Shown: positions 54,246 through 63,682, counted from the stretch's first letter. The stretch is DNA of 64,000 nucleotides from Cyanobium sp. CZS25K (GCA_030373325.1 JAUCZB010000014.1:16614-80613); one strand, 5' to 3'. Numbers and translations are program-made. Notes: a model not told the origin generated them from the sequence alone.

Positions 54246-54970
54246 TCGCGTCGCGGCGCGCCGCGCCGCTCGGCCAGCACCTCCTGCACCTGGCGCCAGT
54301 CCACCCCGTGGTGGGCCAGGGCCACCTGCAGGTGGAAGATCAGATCGGCGGCCTCACCGGCGATCGCGTCCGGGTCGTCGTCCTTGCAGGCCATCACGAA
54401 TTCGGCGCTTTCCTCGCCGATCTTCTTGAGGATCCGGTTATCGCCCCCCTCCAGCAGCTTGTTCGTGTAGCTGCCCGGCTCCGGCCGCTCCCGCCGCCCG
54501 GCGATCACCCGCGCCAGTTCGGTGCACACATCCGCCGGCGGCGGCAGGGCGTCCGGCCCGCCGGCGCTGGCCGTTTCGCCCTCCTCGTAGAAGCAGCTGC
54601 GGGCCCCCGTGTGGCAGGCCACCGCCCCCACCTGCTCGATCGTGAGCAGCAGCACATCGGCATCGCAGTCGTAGCGGAGCCCCCTCACGTGTTGGAAATG
54701 GCCGCTGCTGGCCCCCTTGTGCCACAGCTCCTGGCGCGAGCGGCTCCAGTAATGCACCTCGCCCGTGGCCAGCGTCCGCTCGATCGCCTCCCGGTTCATC
54801 CAGGCCACCATCAGCACCGCCCCGTCCAGCCAGTCCTGGGCGATGGCGGGGATCAGGCCGGCCGCGTCGAAGCGCAGCGTGGCGATCAGTTCAGGCCCGG
54901 CCAGCGCCGGCCCCCCACCGGGCGATGGCGGATGACAGGATCCAGGGGAAGCGGCGGAGGGAGCCCCCAA
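54242..54970 (-). CDS. hisIE: Bifunctional phosphoribosyl-AMP cyclohydrolase / phosphoribosyl-ATP pyrophosphatase
   Basis: About 242 residues catalysing steps 2 and 3 of histidine synthesis. The HisI domain has [37 protein letters not shown], and the zinc/Mg region [20 protein letters not shown] with HTGARSCFY. The C-terminal HisE domain has [20 protein letters not shown] and [20 protein letters not shown]. No ATG is suitable. TTG 54970 leaves a 33-bp divergent gap to the QueD-like gene and adds about 25 low-complexity residues before the conserved core; a CTG nearer the core is possible. Confidence 0.93.
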   Translation of the reverse strand: MGAPSAASPGSCHPPSPGGGPALAGPELIATLRFDAAGLIPAIAQDWLDGAVLMVAWMNREAIERTLATGEVHYWSRSRQELWHKGASSGHFQHVRGLRYDCDADVLLLTIEQVGAVACHTGARSCFYEEGETASAGGPDALPPPADVCTELARVIAGRRERPEPGSYTNKLLEGGDNRILKKIGEESAEFVMACKDDDPDAIAGEAADLIFHLQVALAHHGVDWRQVQEVLAERRGAPRRE

Positions 54971-55003
54971 GGGACGCGACGTCGGCTGCAGTGATCCTCC
55001 CCC

Positions 55004-55519
55004 ATGTCCACCCCCGCCGCCCACACCTGCAGCAAGAGCTACGGCGGCTTCCCCTGCTGCCATCGCCAGTGGCGCCACCAGGGCCACTGCCGTTTCGTGC
55101 ACGGCTACAGCCGCAGCTTCACCTTCTGGTTCGCCGCCCACCACCTCGACATCCACGGCTTCGTGGTCGATTTCTCCAGCCTCCAGCCCCTGCGCGCCCG
55201 GCTCGAGGCCCAGTTCGACCACACCTTCCTGGTCAACCACGACGACCCCCTGCTGGCCCAGTGGCAGGACCTGCATGAGCAGGGCGCCCTCGACCTGCGG
55301 GTGATGGCCAACGTGGGCATGGAGGCCAGCGCCGAGCTGGCCTGGGGCTGGGCCAACGACCTGCTCCACCCCCGCGACGGCGGCCGCAGCTGCTGCTGGC
55401 GCGTCGAGGCCCGCGAGAACGAGGCCAACGCCGCCCGCTTCACCGCCGTCCCTGACTGGTTCGAGGCGGCCGCCGCCGCCACGGCCGCTGCCACCCCGGA
55501 GCCCTGGCCGGCGCCGTGA
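55004..55519 (+). CDS. 6-pyruvoyl-tetrahydropterin synthase / QueD-family protein
   Basis: 171 residues. It has the T-fold pterin-synthase layout, with zinc-ligand His candidates in [48 protein letters not shown] and [12 protein letters not shown] follow. The usual order of catalytic residues is altered ([14 protein letters not shown]), so activity as 6-carboxytetrahydropterin synthase for queuosine is possible but not certain. Its stop overlaps the downstream permease start (GTGA). It heads a putative metal-related operon, where a Zn-dependent QueD paralogue would make sense. Confidence 0.8.
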   Translation: MSTPAAHTCSKSYGGFPCCHRQWRHQGHCRFVHGYSRSFTFWFAAHHLDIHGFVVDFSSLQPLRARLEAQFDHTFLVNHDDPLLAQWQDLHEQGALDLRVMANVGMEASAELAWGWANDLLHPRDGGRSCCWRVEARENEANAARFTAVPDWFEAAAAATAAATPEPWPAP

Positions 55520-56490
55520 TCCTCACCCGTCTGGCCACCGCCTGGGCCCTGTTCCAGGGCCTGCTGATCGAGGCGCTGCCCTTCCTGCTGATCGGCGTGC
55601 TGATCTCCGCCGGCGCCCGCTGGTTCGCCCCGGGGGGGCGCTGGCTGCGGCGGCTGCCGTCCCATCCCCTGCTGGGACCGCTCACCGGCGCCGCCCTCGG
55701 CTTCGCCCTGCCGGCCTGCGAATGCGGCAATGTGCCGGTGGCCCGCCGCATGCTCAGCGGCGGCGCGCCCCTCGGCGCCGGCCTCGGCTTCCTGTTCGCC
55801 GCCCCCGTGCTCAACCCGATCGTGATCGCCAGCACCTGGGCGGCCTTCCCCGACCAGCCCTGGCTGCTGCTGGCCCGCCCCGTCGGCGCCGTGATGGTGG
55901 CCGTGGGTCTGGCCCTGCTGCTCGGCCTCGTGGGCGAACCGGCGCTGCTCCAGGCCGACCTGCTGGCCGAACGGCGCCTGCACCAGCCCCTGGCGGCGGT
56001 GGGGCTGCTGGAGCGCTCCAGTGGCCTGGTGGGCGCCCCGGCTCCCCCCGCCCTTGGCGCGGCCGCCGACGCCGCCCCGCCCCGGCCGCCCCTGGCCGAG
56101 CTGATGAAGCACGCCAGCCAGGAGTTCCTGCAACTGGCCCTGCTGCTGGTGATGGGCTGCGTCATCGCCGCCCTGGTGCAGTCCTTCGTGCCCCGCAGCT
56201 GGCTGCTGGCGGTGGGCGGCGCCCCCACCCTCTCGATCCTGGCCCTGATGCTGCTGGCCCTGGTGGTGTCGGTGTGCTCGAGCGTGGATGCGTTCCTGGC
56301 CCTCAGCTTCGCCGCCCAGGTCACCCCCGGGGCCCTGCTCGCCTTCCTGCTCCTGGGCCCGGTGATCGACCTCAAGCTGGTGAGCCTGCTCGGGCTGCTG
56401 TTCCGCCCCCGCGGCCTGGTGCTCACCACCGCCGGGGCCGGCCTGATGGTGCTCCTGATCGGCCAGTGGGTGAACCTGTGGCGTCAGTGA
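55516..56490 (+). CDS. DUF318/ArsP-type permease
   Basis: 324 residues from GTG 55516, overlapping the QueD-like stop. It has about eight helices in two halves. The conserved Cys motif of the family is present ([19 protein letters not shown]). [20 protein letters not shown] follows, and in the second half [16 protein letters not shown] with [12 protein letters not shown]. Relatives export organoarsenicals or are linked to metal homeostasis. It is coupled to the TIGR03943 gene by a 4-nt overlap, a pairing seen widely in bacteria. Confidence 0.88.
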   Translation: MILTRLATAWALFQGLLIEALPFLLIGVLISAGARWFAPGGRWLRRLPSHPLLGPLTGAALGFALPACECGNVPVARRMLSGGAPLGAGLGFLFAAPVLNPIVIASTWAAFPDQPWLLLARPVGAVMVAVGLALLLGLVGEPALLQADLLAERRLHQPLAAVGLLERSSGLVGAPAPPALGAAADAAPPRPPLAELMKHASQEFLQLALLLVMGCVIAALVQSFVPRSWLLAVGGAPTLSILALMLLALVVSVCSSVDAFLALSFAAQVTPGALLAFLLLGPVIDLKLVSLLGLLFRPRGLVLTTAGAGLMVLLIGQWVNLWRQ

Positions 56491-57218
56491 TTCCGCCGCC
56501 GAGGCCCCCTGAGGTGCCGCCGCCGCTGCAGCGGGCCGCCCTCTGGCGCGCCGCCAGCCTCGGGCTCTGGGCCGTGGTGCTCCTGGTCAGCTCCGTCGAC
56601 GGCCGACTCGACCTGCTGCTGCGGGCTGTCTTCCACCCCCTGGTGGCCCTGGCCGGCCTGCTGCTGCTGCTCGTCGCCCTGGTGCAGCTGCGCCTGGCCT
56701 TCGGCGCCGGCCGGCGCGAGCGGGGCGACCGGCGCCAGGCCCGCACCCTGCTGCTCACCGCCGCCATCGCCCTGCTGGTGCTGCTGCTGCCGCCGGCCCC
56801 CTCCTTCGCCGACCTGGCCGGCCAGCGCCCCCGCGACGAGACCGCCGAGAGCGAGCTCAGCTTCGTGCTGCCCCCCGCCCAGCGCAGCCTCACCGACTGG
56901 GTGCGGCTGCTGCGCAGCCAGCCCGATCCCAGGCTGTTCGCCGGCGATCCGGTGCGCATCAGCGGCTTCGTGCTGCCGATGCCGGGCGAACCGCCCCAGC
57001 TGGCCCGCCTGCTGGTGCGCTGCTGCCTCGCCGATGCCTCGCCGGTGGGGCTTCCGGTGCGCTGGCCCGCCGGCGAGCCCCCCTTCCCCGCCGACCAGTG
57101 GCTGGCCATCGACGGCGTGATGGGCCTCAAGCAGGGCCCAGACGGCGCCGAACGGCTGGAGGTGATTCCCAGCCGGATCCGGCCAATCCCCAGACCCGCC
57201 AGGCCCCTGGAACCATGA
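56487..57218 (+). CDS. TIGR03943-family membrane protein
   Basis: 243 residues starting at GTG 56487, inside the permease stop (GTGA). It has three to four hydrophobic segments (LGLWAVVLLVSSVDGRLDLL, FHPLVALAGLLLLLVALVQL and LLTAAIALLVLLLPPA). A soluble domain with VRISGFVLPMPGEPPQL and VRCCLADASPVGLPVRW follows. The double Cys and the OB-like fold are typical of TIGR03943 partners of DUF318 permeases. The exact role is unknown. Its stop overlaps the next start (ATGA). Confidence 0.85.
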   Translation: MIPPPRPPEVPPPLQRAALWRAASLGLWAVVLLVSSVDGRLDLLLRAVFHPLVALAGLLLLLVALVQLRLAFGAGRRERGDRRQARTLLLTAAIALLVLLLPPAPSFADLAGQRPRDETAESELSFVLPPAQRSLTDWVRLLRSQPDPRLFAGDPVRISGFVLPMPGEPPQLARLLVRCCLADASPVGLPVRWPAGEPPFPADQWLAIDGVMGLKQGPDGAERLEVIPSRIRPIPRPARPLEP

Positions 57219-58582
57219 CCCTGCCGCGCCGCCCCCGCTGGCCGAAGCCCCTGCCCATGGCCCTCGGGCTGGCGGCCCTGCTGGCGCTGGTGCAGCAACA
57301 GCTGCTGCTGCGCCAGCCGCCGCGGCTGGATCGGCTCACGCCGGTGGCCGCCAGCTCCGGCCCCGCCGCCCTGCAGGCCCGCTTCAGCCGGCCGATGGAC
57401 CGCGACCGCGTGGCGGCGGACAGCGACCTTTCGCCGGCCCTGGCGCACCAGTGGCTGGGGGACGGCGACACCCTGCTGCTGAACCTGGCGCCGGAGCAGC
57501 GGATCCGTTCCCCCCTCCTGCTGCGCCTGGGGGGCAAAGATCGCCGTGGGCTGGCCCTGGCCCCCCAGCGCTGGCAGTGGGATCCGCGCCCCCGGCTGCT
57601 GGCGGTGGTGCCGGTGGGCGCCGGCGAGCAGGTGCAGGTGCGGGAGCACGACAGCCGCTGGCGGCCGATCACCCCGGTGTGGCCGCGGATCACCATGCTC
57701 GAACCCCTCGGCAACGGCAACGCCGTGGCGGTGGTCTCCCGCTCCGAAAGCGGCCGCTTCCGGGTCTGGCGGGTGCCCCTGCGCCAGCAGCCCCTGCGTC
57801 CCCTGGGTCGCCATGGCCGGGCGGCACCGTCGCCGCTGCAGGCCGGCGCTCCCCAGCCCCTCGGCGCCAGCGAGCTGGTCTTCGCCCACATCAGCGGCAA
57901 CCGCCGCGGCGAACTGTTGGTGCAGGCCGGCGGTGACCAGCCCGACCAGGTCAGCATCCAGCTGTGGCCCTCCAGCGGCGGCCCCCAGGAGCTGCCGCTG
58001 GAGGCCAGCGGTGCGGTGCGGCTGCTGCCTGAGGGGGGGGCGGTGGTGGTGCCGGAGATCGACGGCCTCAGCCTGCGGGATCTGCCGCCCCGGCCGCCCC
58101 GCCGCCAGACCCTGCCCGGCAGCCGCGACCTGAGCAGCTTCTGCCCCCGGGCCGGGCGGGCCCTGCTGGTGCGCCACTGGCCCGACTTCCGCCGCTCCCT
58201 GGAGCTGGTGGAGCCGGGCCTGGCCCCGCGGCAGCTCTGGATCGGCTCCCAGGCCCTGGTGGCCACGGCCTGCAGCCGCGGTGGGGAACGGATCTGGGCG
58301 ATGCTCGTCGAAGGGGTGGGCCGCCCGTCCCTGACCCTGCTGAGCCTCGACCGCCATGGCACCGTGCTGGCCCGCAAGCGCCTGAGCCGCTGGGAGCTGG
58401 AACCCGGCACAGGGCTGAGCTACGACCCCACCAGCGACCGGCTGGCCGTGGTGCTGCGCCCGCTGGAGGAGGTCCAGGGGGCGCCACCGCCGGCCCGGGT
58501 GGTGCTGATCGACGCCACCAGCCTCGCGCCCCTGCCCCTGGAGCAGGAAGCCCTTCAGGCAATCTGGCTGCCGGCAGGGTAG
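57215..58582 (+). CDS. Exported Ig-like / beta-propeller-like protein, hypothetical
   Basis: 455 residues. A signal anchor (PMALGLAALLALVQQQLLL) is followed by an Ig-like segment of the SbsA type (LQARFSRPMDRDRVAADSDL). The rest is repetitive beta structure with VSRSESGRFRVWRVPL, SELVFAHISGNRRGELLV and SYDPTSDRLAVVLRPL, suggestive of a TolB/WD-like propeller. No catalytic motif is evident. It is coupled to the TIGR03943 gene by ATGA and is followed 10 bp later by the Fur-family regulator, so it belongs to the metal operon by position. Confidence 0.75.
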   Translation: MTLPRRPRWPKPLPMALGLAALLALVQQQLLLRQPPRLDRLTPVAASSGPAALQARFSRPMDRDRVAADSDLSPALAHQWLGDGDTLLLNLAPEQRIRSPLLLRLGGKDRRGLALAPQRWQWDPRPRLLAVVPVGAGEQVQVREHDSRWRPITPVWPRITMLEPLGNGNAVAVVSRSESGRFRVWRVPLRQQPLRPLGRHGRAAPSPLQAGAPQPLGASELVFAHISGNRRGELLVQAGGDQPDQVSIQLWPSSGGPQELPLEASGAVRLLPEGGAVVVPEIDGLSLRDLPPRPPRRQTLPGSRDLSSFCPRAGRALLVRHWPDFRRSLELVEPGLAPRQLWIGSQALVATACSRGGERIWAMLVEGVGRPSLTLLSLDRHGTVLARKRLSRWELEPGTGLSYDPTSDRLAVVLRPLEEVQGAPPPARVVLIDATSLAPLPLEQEALQAIWLPAG

Positions 58583-58592
58583 AAACGGGCGC

Positions 58593-58994
58593 ATGCAGGC
58601 AGCTTCCGCCCCTGATCTCCCACCGCGCCAGGCTTCCCTGCTGGCGGAGCTGCGCGATGCCGACGGGGAGCTCAGCGGTCAGGATCTGCATGCCCGGCTG
58701 CGGGGCGGCCCAGCCGCCATGGGGCTGGCCACCGTCTATCGCCACCTGCGCCAGCTGCAGCAGCGGGGGCTGGTGCGCTGCCGCCACCTGCCCAGCGGCG
58801 AGGCCCTCTATGCCCCGACCGAGCGGGACGAGCACCACCTCACCTGTGTCGACTGCGGCGCCACCATGGTCCTGCCCCACTGCCCGGTGCACGATCTGCA
58901 CCTCCCCGGCGAGGAACTCGGTGGCTTTCTGCCGCTTTATCACACCCTCGAGTTCTTCGGGCTGTGCGGGCGCTGCCGCGGCCTCAGCTCCTGA
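58593..58994 (+). CDS. Fur-family metal-responsive regulator, Zur-like
   Basis: 133 residues. A winged-helix DNA-binding domain (SGQDLHARLRGGPAAMGLAT, then VYRHLRQLQQRGLVRC) is followed by a metal-binding dimerisation domain. That domain has DEHHLTCVDCGATMVL, a second Cys pair FFGLCGRCRG and several His residues. The two CxxC pairs form the structural zinc site, and the context (permease, TIGR03943, CobW) favours zinc sensing over iron. It probably regulates this operon and the nearby cobW gene (inference). Confidence 0.9.
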   Translation: MQAASAPDLPPRQASLLAELRDADGELSGQDLHARLRGGPAAMGLATVYRHLRQLQQRGLVRCRHLPSGEALYAPTERDEHHLTCVDCGATMVLPHCPVHDLHLPGEELGGFLPLYHTLEFFGLCGRCRGLSS

Positions 58995-59391
58995 GACTGT
59001 CGCGGTGCAGAACCGCCATCACCTCCAGAATCTGGCTGCAGCGTTCGGCCGGCACGCTGATCAGTTCGCCCAGCCGCGCCAGCATCTGCTGCTCCACCGG
59101 CTTGAAGCTGCGGTTGGTGTGCACCAGCAGGGCCGCCATCGCGTAGGCCGTCTCCTGCTGGGGCGGGCTCAGCACCGGCGCGGCCTCCATGATCAGCTTC
59201 TCCCAGCCGCCGCTGCGCAGCCGCTCCAGCAGGCCGTCGAACATTGCCGCCATCAGGCCATCGCCGAGGTTGCTGTAGGGCGATCGCACCTCCAGCAGCT
59301 GGCGCAGCATGGCGGCCTCATCGCCATCGAGGGTGCCGTCGCAGGCCACCGCGGCAAGGCCGATCGCGGCGAAGGCTTCGCTGGGGTTCAT
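58984..59391 (-). CDS. TerB-family tellurite-resistance-like protein
   Basis: 135 residues, all-helical. It starts MNPSEAFAAIGLAAVACDGT, then LDGDEAAMLRQLL, the acidic metal-binding-type motif of TerB-like proteins (V-x-x-DG-x-x-x-x-E). LVHTNRSFKPVEQQMLARLG follows. Many cyanobacteria encode this protein, and it does not by itself imply tellurite resistance. It is convergent with the Fur gene (11-bp overlap) and diverges from cobW. Confidence 0.85.
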   Translation of the reverse strand: MNPSEAFAAIGLAAVACDGTLDGDEAAMLRQLLEVRSPYSNLGDGLMAAMFDGLLERLRSGGWEKLIMEAAPVLSPPQQETAYAMAALLVHTNRSFKPVEQQMLARLGELISVPAERCSQILEVMAVLHRDSLRS

Positions 59392-59485
59392 GGAGCTGGT
59401 TCGGAGACTGCCATTCCAACAGCCATGGCGGCGCAGGCGGGGTGAGCGCGCCGGCAGAATCACCCCATCGGCTTCCCCTCCCGTC

Positions 59486-60658
59486 ATGACCAGCACGAAA
59501 CTGGATGCCCCAACGCCGGCCGCGGCGGTCCCTGAGGCCCGCCCCATCTCCGTGCCCGTGACGATCCTCACCGGGTTCCTCGGGGCGGGCAAGACCACCC
59601 TGCTCAACCACATCCTCACCAACCAGGAGGGGGTCAAGACCGCCGTTCTGGTCAACGAGTTCGGGGAGATCGGCATCGACAACGAGCTGATCGTGGCCAC
59701 CGGCGACGACATGGTGGAGCTGAGCAACGGCTGCATCTGCTGCTCGATCAACGGTGAGCTGCTCGAGGCCGTCTACCGGGTGCTGGAGCGTCCCGAGCCG
59801 GTCGACTACCTGGTGGTGGAGACCACCGGGCTGGCCGATCCGCTGCCGGTGGCCATGACCTTCCTCGGCAGCGACCTGCGGGAGCTGACCCGGCTCGACT
59901 CGATCATCACCCTGGTGGATGCGGAGAACTTCGGCGCCGAGACGCTGCAGGGGGAGGTGGGCCGCTCCCAGATCGTCTACGGCGACATGATCCTGCTCAA
60001 CAAGTGCGATCTGGTCAGCGAGGAGCGGCTGCAGGCGCTCGAAGACGAGCTGCGGGCGATCAAGAACGAGGCCCGCATCCTGCGCTCGGTGAAAGGCGAG
60101 GTGCCCCTGCCCCTGCTGCTCAGCGTGGGGCTGTTCGAGAGCGACAAGGTGGTGGCCCAGCAACAGGCTCCGGCCGGCGGCACCAGCCACGACCCCCATC
60201 ACGACCACGACCACAGCGGCGAAGACCACAGCCACTGTGACCACGACCACGGCCACTGCGAGCACGAACCGGAGGCCGCGATCCCGTCCCCTGGCCACGA
60301 CCATCACCAAGGCCACAGCCACGACCATGGGGGCCACGCCGACCATCAGGCCATTGAAGGCTTCACCTCCCTCTCCTTCAGCAGCGACGGCCCCCTCTCC
60401 CTGCGCAAGTTCCAGAACTTCCTCGACAACCAGATGCCGGCTGGGGTCTTCCGGGCCAAAGGCATCCTCTGGTTCAACGAAAGCGAGCGCCGTCACGTGT
60501 TCCACCTGGCGGGCAAGCGCTTTTCCATCGACGACAGCGACTGGACGGGGGAACGCAAGAACCAGCTGGTGCTGATCGGCAAGGACCTCGACCACAAGCG
60601 TCTGCGCCAGCAACTGCAGGCCTGTGTGGCCAGGGACGCGGGCAAGGGCTTCGCCTGA
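59486..60658 (+). CDS. CobW/COG0523-family GTPase with His-rich metal-binding loop
   Basis: 390 residues from ATG 59486. The G domain has Walker A GFLGAGKTTLLNHIL, NEFGEIGIDNELI and the metal-binding GCICCS. ETTGLADPLPV and the specificity motif LNKCDLV follow. Between the G domain and the C-terminal CobW_C domain lies a loop of about 55 residues rich in His/Asp/Glu (DPHHDHDHSGEDHSHCDHDH and further repeats). C-terminal signatures include GVFRAKGILWFNESE. The His-rich loop and Zur-like neighbour indicate a zinc-transfer GTPase (ZNG/ZagA type) rather than cobalamin synthesis. Confidence 0.92.
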   Translation: MTSTKLDAPTPAAAVPEARPISVPVTILTGFLGAGKTTLLNHILTNQEGVKTAVLVNEFGEIGIDNELIVATGDDMVELSNGCICCSINGELLEAVYRVLERPEPVDYLVVETTGLADPLPVAMTFLGSDLRELTRLDSIITLVDAENFGAETLQGEVGRSQIVYGDMILLNKCDLVSEERLQALEDELRAIKNEARILRSVKGEVPLPLLLSVGLFESDKVVAQQQAPAGGTSHDPHHDHDHSGEDHSHCDHDHGHCEHEPEAAIPSPGHDHHQGHSHDHGGHADHQAIEGFTSLSFSSDGPLSLRKFQNFLDNQMPAGVFRAKGILWFNESERRHVFHLAGKRFSIDDSDWTGERKNQLVLIGKDLDHKRLRQQLQACVARDAGKGFA

Positions 60659-60675
60659 TCCCCCGGCGTCTGGCG

Positions 60676-60708
60676 CCGGTGGTGCCGCAACCACTACGGC
60701 ACCACCGG
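60676..60708 (+). terminator. Strong hairpin after cobW
   Basis: A perfect 12-bp inverted repeat, CCGGTGGTGCCG (60676-60687) and CGGCACCACCGG (60697-60708), with a 9-nt loop lies 18 bp after the cobW stop. There is no T-run, so it may act with Rho or as a processing-stable 3' end. Confidence 0.6.
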
Positions 60709-60745
60709 CCAGCGCCGCTAGGGTGATGGTCTACGTACTTTTCCC

Positions 60746-60889
60746 ATGACCGAGTTCCTCCTGATGACGGGCGTCCTCGCCCTTCTCGGTCTGGTGCTGT
60801 GGATGGCAATGGATTCCGACGACGACAACGGTGGCGGTGGCCTGATGCAGCCCGCCCTCGTTCCGGTGCCGGGATCCAGGCCCTACTGA
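60746..60889 (+). CDS. 47-residue single-helix membrane protein
   Basis: ATG 60746 to TGA 60887-60889. One hydrophobic helix at the N-terminus (MTEFLLMTGVLALLGLVLWM) is followed by an acidic, Gly-rich turn (DSDDDNGGGG). A Pro-rich end (QPALVPVPGSRPY) completes it. It has coding character and lies in an otherwise empty interval between cobW and futA. Small proteins of this layout are common in picocyanobacteria. The function is unknown. Confidence 0.6.
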   Translation: MTEFLLMTGVLALLGLVLWMAMDSDDDNGGGGLMQPALVPVPGSRPY

Positions 60890-61003
60890 CCCGTGAGCCC
60901 TGGTTCTGCAGACGCGTAAGCATTGATACGCGCCTTCGCGTCGTTTGTTCCCTCTGCACCTGGTGCGCCTTCATAGGGTCCGGGCACATGCCCGTTTCCC
61001 CCG

Positions 61004-62092
61004 ATGAACAGTTCCAGGCTCCCCCTGCGTCTCTTGCTGGCGGCCAGCGGATGCGCAGCCCTGGGAGGCGCGTTTCTGGCCTTCGGCGGCATCGAAAACC
61101 TGCCGGCCATCGGCCAGTCCCAGGACGGGGAGGCAGCCATCGCCCAGGCCGGCACCAGCATCGGTGTCTACTCCGGTCGTCACTACAACACCGACAAGGA
61201 GCTCTACCGCCAGTTCACCGCCCGCACGGGCATCAAGGTGAACGTGCTGGAAGCCAAGGACGACGCCCTGCTGGAGCGGCTCAAGAGTGAGGGCAAGAAC
61301 AGTCCCGCCGATGTGCTCGTGCTCGTGGACGCGGCCCGCCTCGATGCCGCCACCGACCAGGGCCTGTTCCGCCCGACCCGTTCGGCAGCCCTGCAGCGGG
61401 ACGTGCCCGCCAACCTGCGCGACTCCCAGGGGCGCTGGTACGGCCTCACCCGCCGGGTGCGCGCCGTGGTGGTCAACCCGAAGCTGGTGAATCCCGCCAC
61501 GATCCGCACCTATGCCGATCTGGCCAACCCTGCCCTGAAAGGCAAACTCTGCCTGCGGGAGCGCAAGAGCCCCTACAACCAGTCGCTGGTGGCCAGCCAG
61601 ATGATCCTGCGCGGTGATGGGGCCACCCGCGCCTGGGTGCGTGGCATGGTGGCCAACACCAAGCAGCCGTTCTTCACCTCCGACACCCCCCTGGCCCGGG
61701 CTGTCGCCCGGGGAGAATGCGGCGTGGGGGTGGTGAACACCTACTACGTGGCCCGCATGCTCTCGGGGAAAGGCGGCGCCCAGGACAAGCAACTGGCCGA
61801 AAAGCTGAAGGTGGTTTACGTCAATCCCTCCCACGTCAACATCAGCGGCGCCGGCGTCACCCGCCATGCCCGCAATCCCCAGGGGGCGATCAAGCTGATC
61901 GAATTCCTGGCTTCCCCCAGCGGCGGCCGCGGCTACGCCGAGGCCAACAATGAATATCCGCTCAAGGGTTTCGGTGATAACCCCATCCTCAAGCGGTTCG
62001 GCACCTTCAAGGCCGACGGCGTCTCGGTGGAGCAGATCGGATCCAAGACCAGGGCGGCCACCCAGATGATGGAATCGAACGGCTGGAAGTAG
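61004..62092 (+). CDS. futA: Iron ABC transporter substrate-binding protein, FutA type
   Basis: 362 residues. The N-terminal hydrophobic signal (LRLLLAASGCAALGGAFLAF) leads to the mature protein, starting IGVYSGRHYNTDKELYRQF. Its GRHYNTD carries the His/Tyr iron ligands of FutA/FbpA-type proteins. Later features are YGLTRRVRAVVVNPKLVNP, NTYYVARML with the paired Tyr ligands, and NPSHVNISGAGVTRHARNP. It binds Fe(III) in the periplasm. The permease gene follows 8 bp later. No FutC ATPase gene is within the window. A Fur box is not obvious upstream. Confidence 0.93.
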   Translation: MNSSRLPLRLLLAASGCAALGGAFLAFGGIENLPAIGQSQDGEAAIAQAGTSIGVYSGRHYNTDKELYRQFTARTGIKVNVLEAKDDALLERLKSEGKNSPADVLVLVDAARLDAATDQGLFRPTRSAALQRDVPANLRDSQGRWYGLTRRVRAVVVNPKLVNPATIRTYADLANPALKGKLCLRERKSPYNQSLVASQMILRGDGATRAWVRGMVANTKQPFFTSDTPLARAVARGECGVGVVNTYYVARMLSGKGGAQDKQLAEKLKVVYVNPSHVNISGAGVTRHARNPQGAIKLIEFLASPSGGRGYAEANNEYPLKGFGDNPILKRFGTFKADGVSVEQIGSKTRAATQMMESNGWK

Positions 62093-62100
62093 GGCACCGG

Positions 62101-63663
62101 ATGGGGGCATCGGCAACGGCGGAGCGAACAGCAGCCGCCAGAACGTCACTTCCCATGCGCCGTGGGCCCCTTGCGGCCGCCGTTCTCCTGGTCTGCGCTC
62201 TGGCCCTGTTGCCGTTCCTGGTCCTGGCGGGGTACGCCCTGCTGGGCGCCGGTTCCAGCAGCGTCTGGCTGGGGGCTGAAGGCCTTGAACAGCTCACCAA
62301 CACCCTGGTGCTTGTGGTGGGGGTCGGCCTGATCGGTGCCCTGCTGGGCACCGCTAACGGCTGGCTCACGGCCTGCTGCCAGTTCCCGGGGCGCCGCTGG
62401 TTGCGGCTGGCCCAGGTGCTGCCCCTGGCGGCTCCGGCCTTCGTGCTCGCCGCCGTGCTTGTGGATCTCGGCAGCCGCTGGGGCCTGCGGGTTCAGGGCA
62501 TCGGCTGGGCGGCGCTGTTGCTCAGCCTCAGCACCTACAGCTATGTCTTCCTGCTCTCCACCGAGAGCTTCTCCGGGAGTGGTCAGCGCCAGCTGGAGGC
62601 CTGCCGCAGCCTGGGCGTGGGCCCCTGGGGCAGCTTCTGGCGGGTCGCCCTGCCCCTGGCCCTGCCGTCGATCGGCGCCGGTGTCGCCCTCAGCGGCATG
62701 GAGGTGGTCAATGAGCTCGGCGCGGTGGAACTGCTGGGTGTGCCCACCCTCTCGCGGGGCATCCTGCAGCGCTGGCAAGGGGAAGGCGACCTGCAGGGGG
62801 CCGTGGGACTGGCCCTGATCGCGCTGGTGCTGGTCAGCCTGCTGGTGGGGGCCGAACGCTGGATGCGGCATCGGAGCCGCCGCTGGAACCTGGGCCAGGA
62901 AGGTGCCCGCTCGCTGCAGTGGCCGCTGCGGGGCTGGCGTCGCCACCTGGCCCAGCTGCTCACCCTGCTGCCGCCCCTGGCCAGCCTGGGGATTCCCCTC
63001 ATCTGGCTGGTGCTGAGCCGCGACCATGTCCAGAGCGATCCGCTCGAGGATCTGCTCGCCCTCACGCTGCGCAGCCTCGGTCTGGCGCTCGCCGCCGCGC
63101 TGCTCACGGTGGCGGCGGGCCTGTTGCTGGCGATCACCCGCCGCTGGCTTGCCAATCGGCTGCTGGGCCGGCTCACCTTCCTCGCCGGCATGGGCTATGC
63201 CGTTCCAGGCACCGTGCTGGCCCTGGCCCTGATGCTGATCGGTGGGCCGCTGCAACTCAGCCCCCTGCTGCTGCTGCTGTGGGGCTACGGCGACCGCTTC
63301 CTGGCCGTCTCGAAACAGGGGCTCGATGCCTCCTTCGAGCACATTCCCCCCAGCCTGGATGAATGCGCCACCAGCCTGGGCTGCGGCTGGCTGGCGGTGC
63401 TGCGCCGCATTCACCTGCCCCTGCTGCGGGGTCCTCTGCTGGTGGGAGGCCTGCTGGTGTTCGTCGATGTGGTGAAGGAACTGCCGCTCACCTTCTCCCT
63501 GCGCCCGTTCGACTTCGACACCCTCTCGGTGCGGGTGTATCAGTACGCCAGCGACGAACGGGTAGGGGCGGCCCTGGTGCCGGCCCTGCTGATCCTGGCC
63601 CTGGGACTGGCCGCCTCCCTGGCCCTGATGCCGAGCCTCGAACGCCAGGGCAAAGGGGTCTGA
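62101..63663 (+). CDS. futB: Iron ABC transporter permease, FutB type
   Basis: 520 residues with two tandem permease modules of about six helices each. Two EAA loops are visible, EACRSLGVGPWGSFWRVALP and ECATSLGCGWLAVLRRIHLP, which contact the ATPase. The arrangement matches FbpB/FutB-type Fe(III) permeases. The start may be ATG 62101 or the in-frame ATG 62155 just before the first helix. It is followed by a weak hairpin and a convergent Cys-rich small gene. Confidence 0.93.
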   Translation: MGASATAERTAAARTSLPMRRGPLAAAVLLVCALALLPFLVLAGYALLGAGSSSVWLGAEGLEQLTNTLVLVVGVGLIGALLGTANGWLTACCQFPGRRWLRLAQVLPLAAPAFVLAAVLVDLGSRWGLRVQGIGWAALLLSLSTYSYVFLLSTESFSGSGQRQLEACRSLGVGPWGSFWRVALPLALPSIGAGVALSGMEVVNELGAVELLGVPTLSRGILQRWQGEGDLQGAVGLALIALVLVSLLVGAERWMRHRSRRWNLGQEGARSLQWPLRGWRRHLAQLLTLLPPLASLGIPLIWLVLSRDHVQSDPLEDLLALTLRSLGLALAAALLTVAAGLLLAITRRWLANRLLGRLTFLAGMGYAVPGTVLALALMLIGGPLQLSPLLLLLWGYGDRFLAVSKQGLDASFEHIPPSLDECATSLGCGWLAVLRRIHLPLLRGPLLVGGLLVFVDVVKELPLTFSLRPFDFDTLSVRVYQYASDERVGAALVPALLILALGLAASLALMPSLERQGKGV

Positions 63664-63682
63664 GGGCGTATTCGACGGGATC

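Noticed and set aside
60890..61003. A Fur box upstream of futA
   Set aside because: The only AT-rich stretch (TAAGCATTGATACG) matches the consensus poorly.
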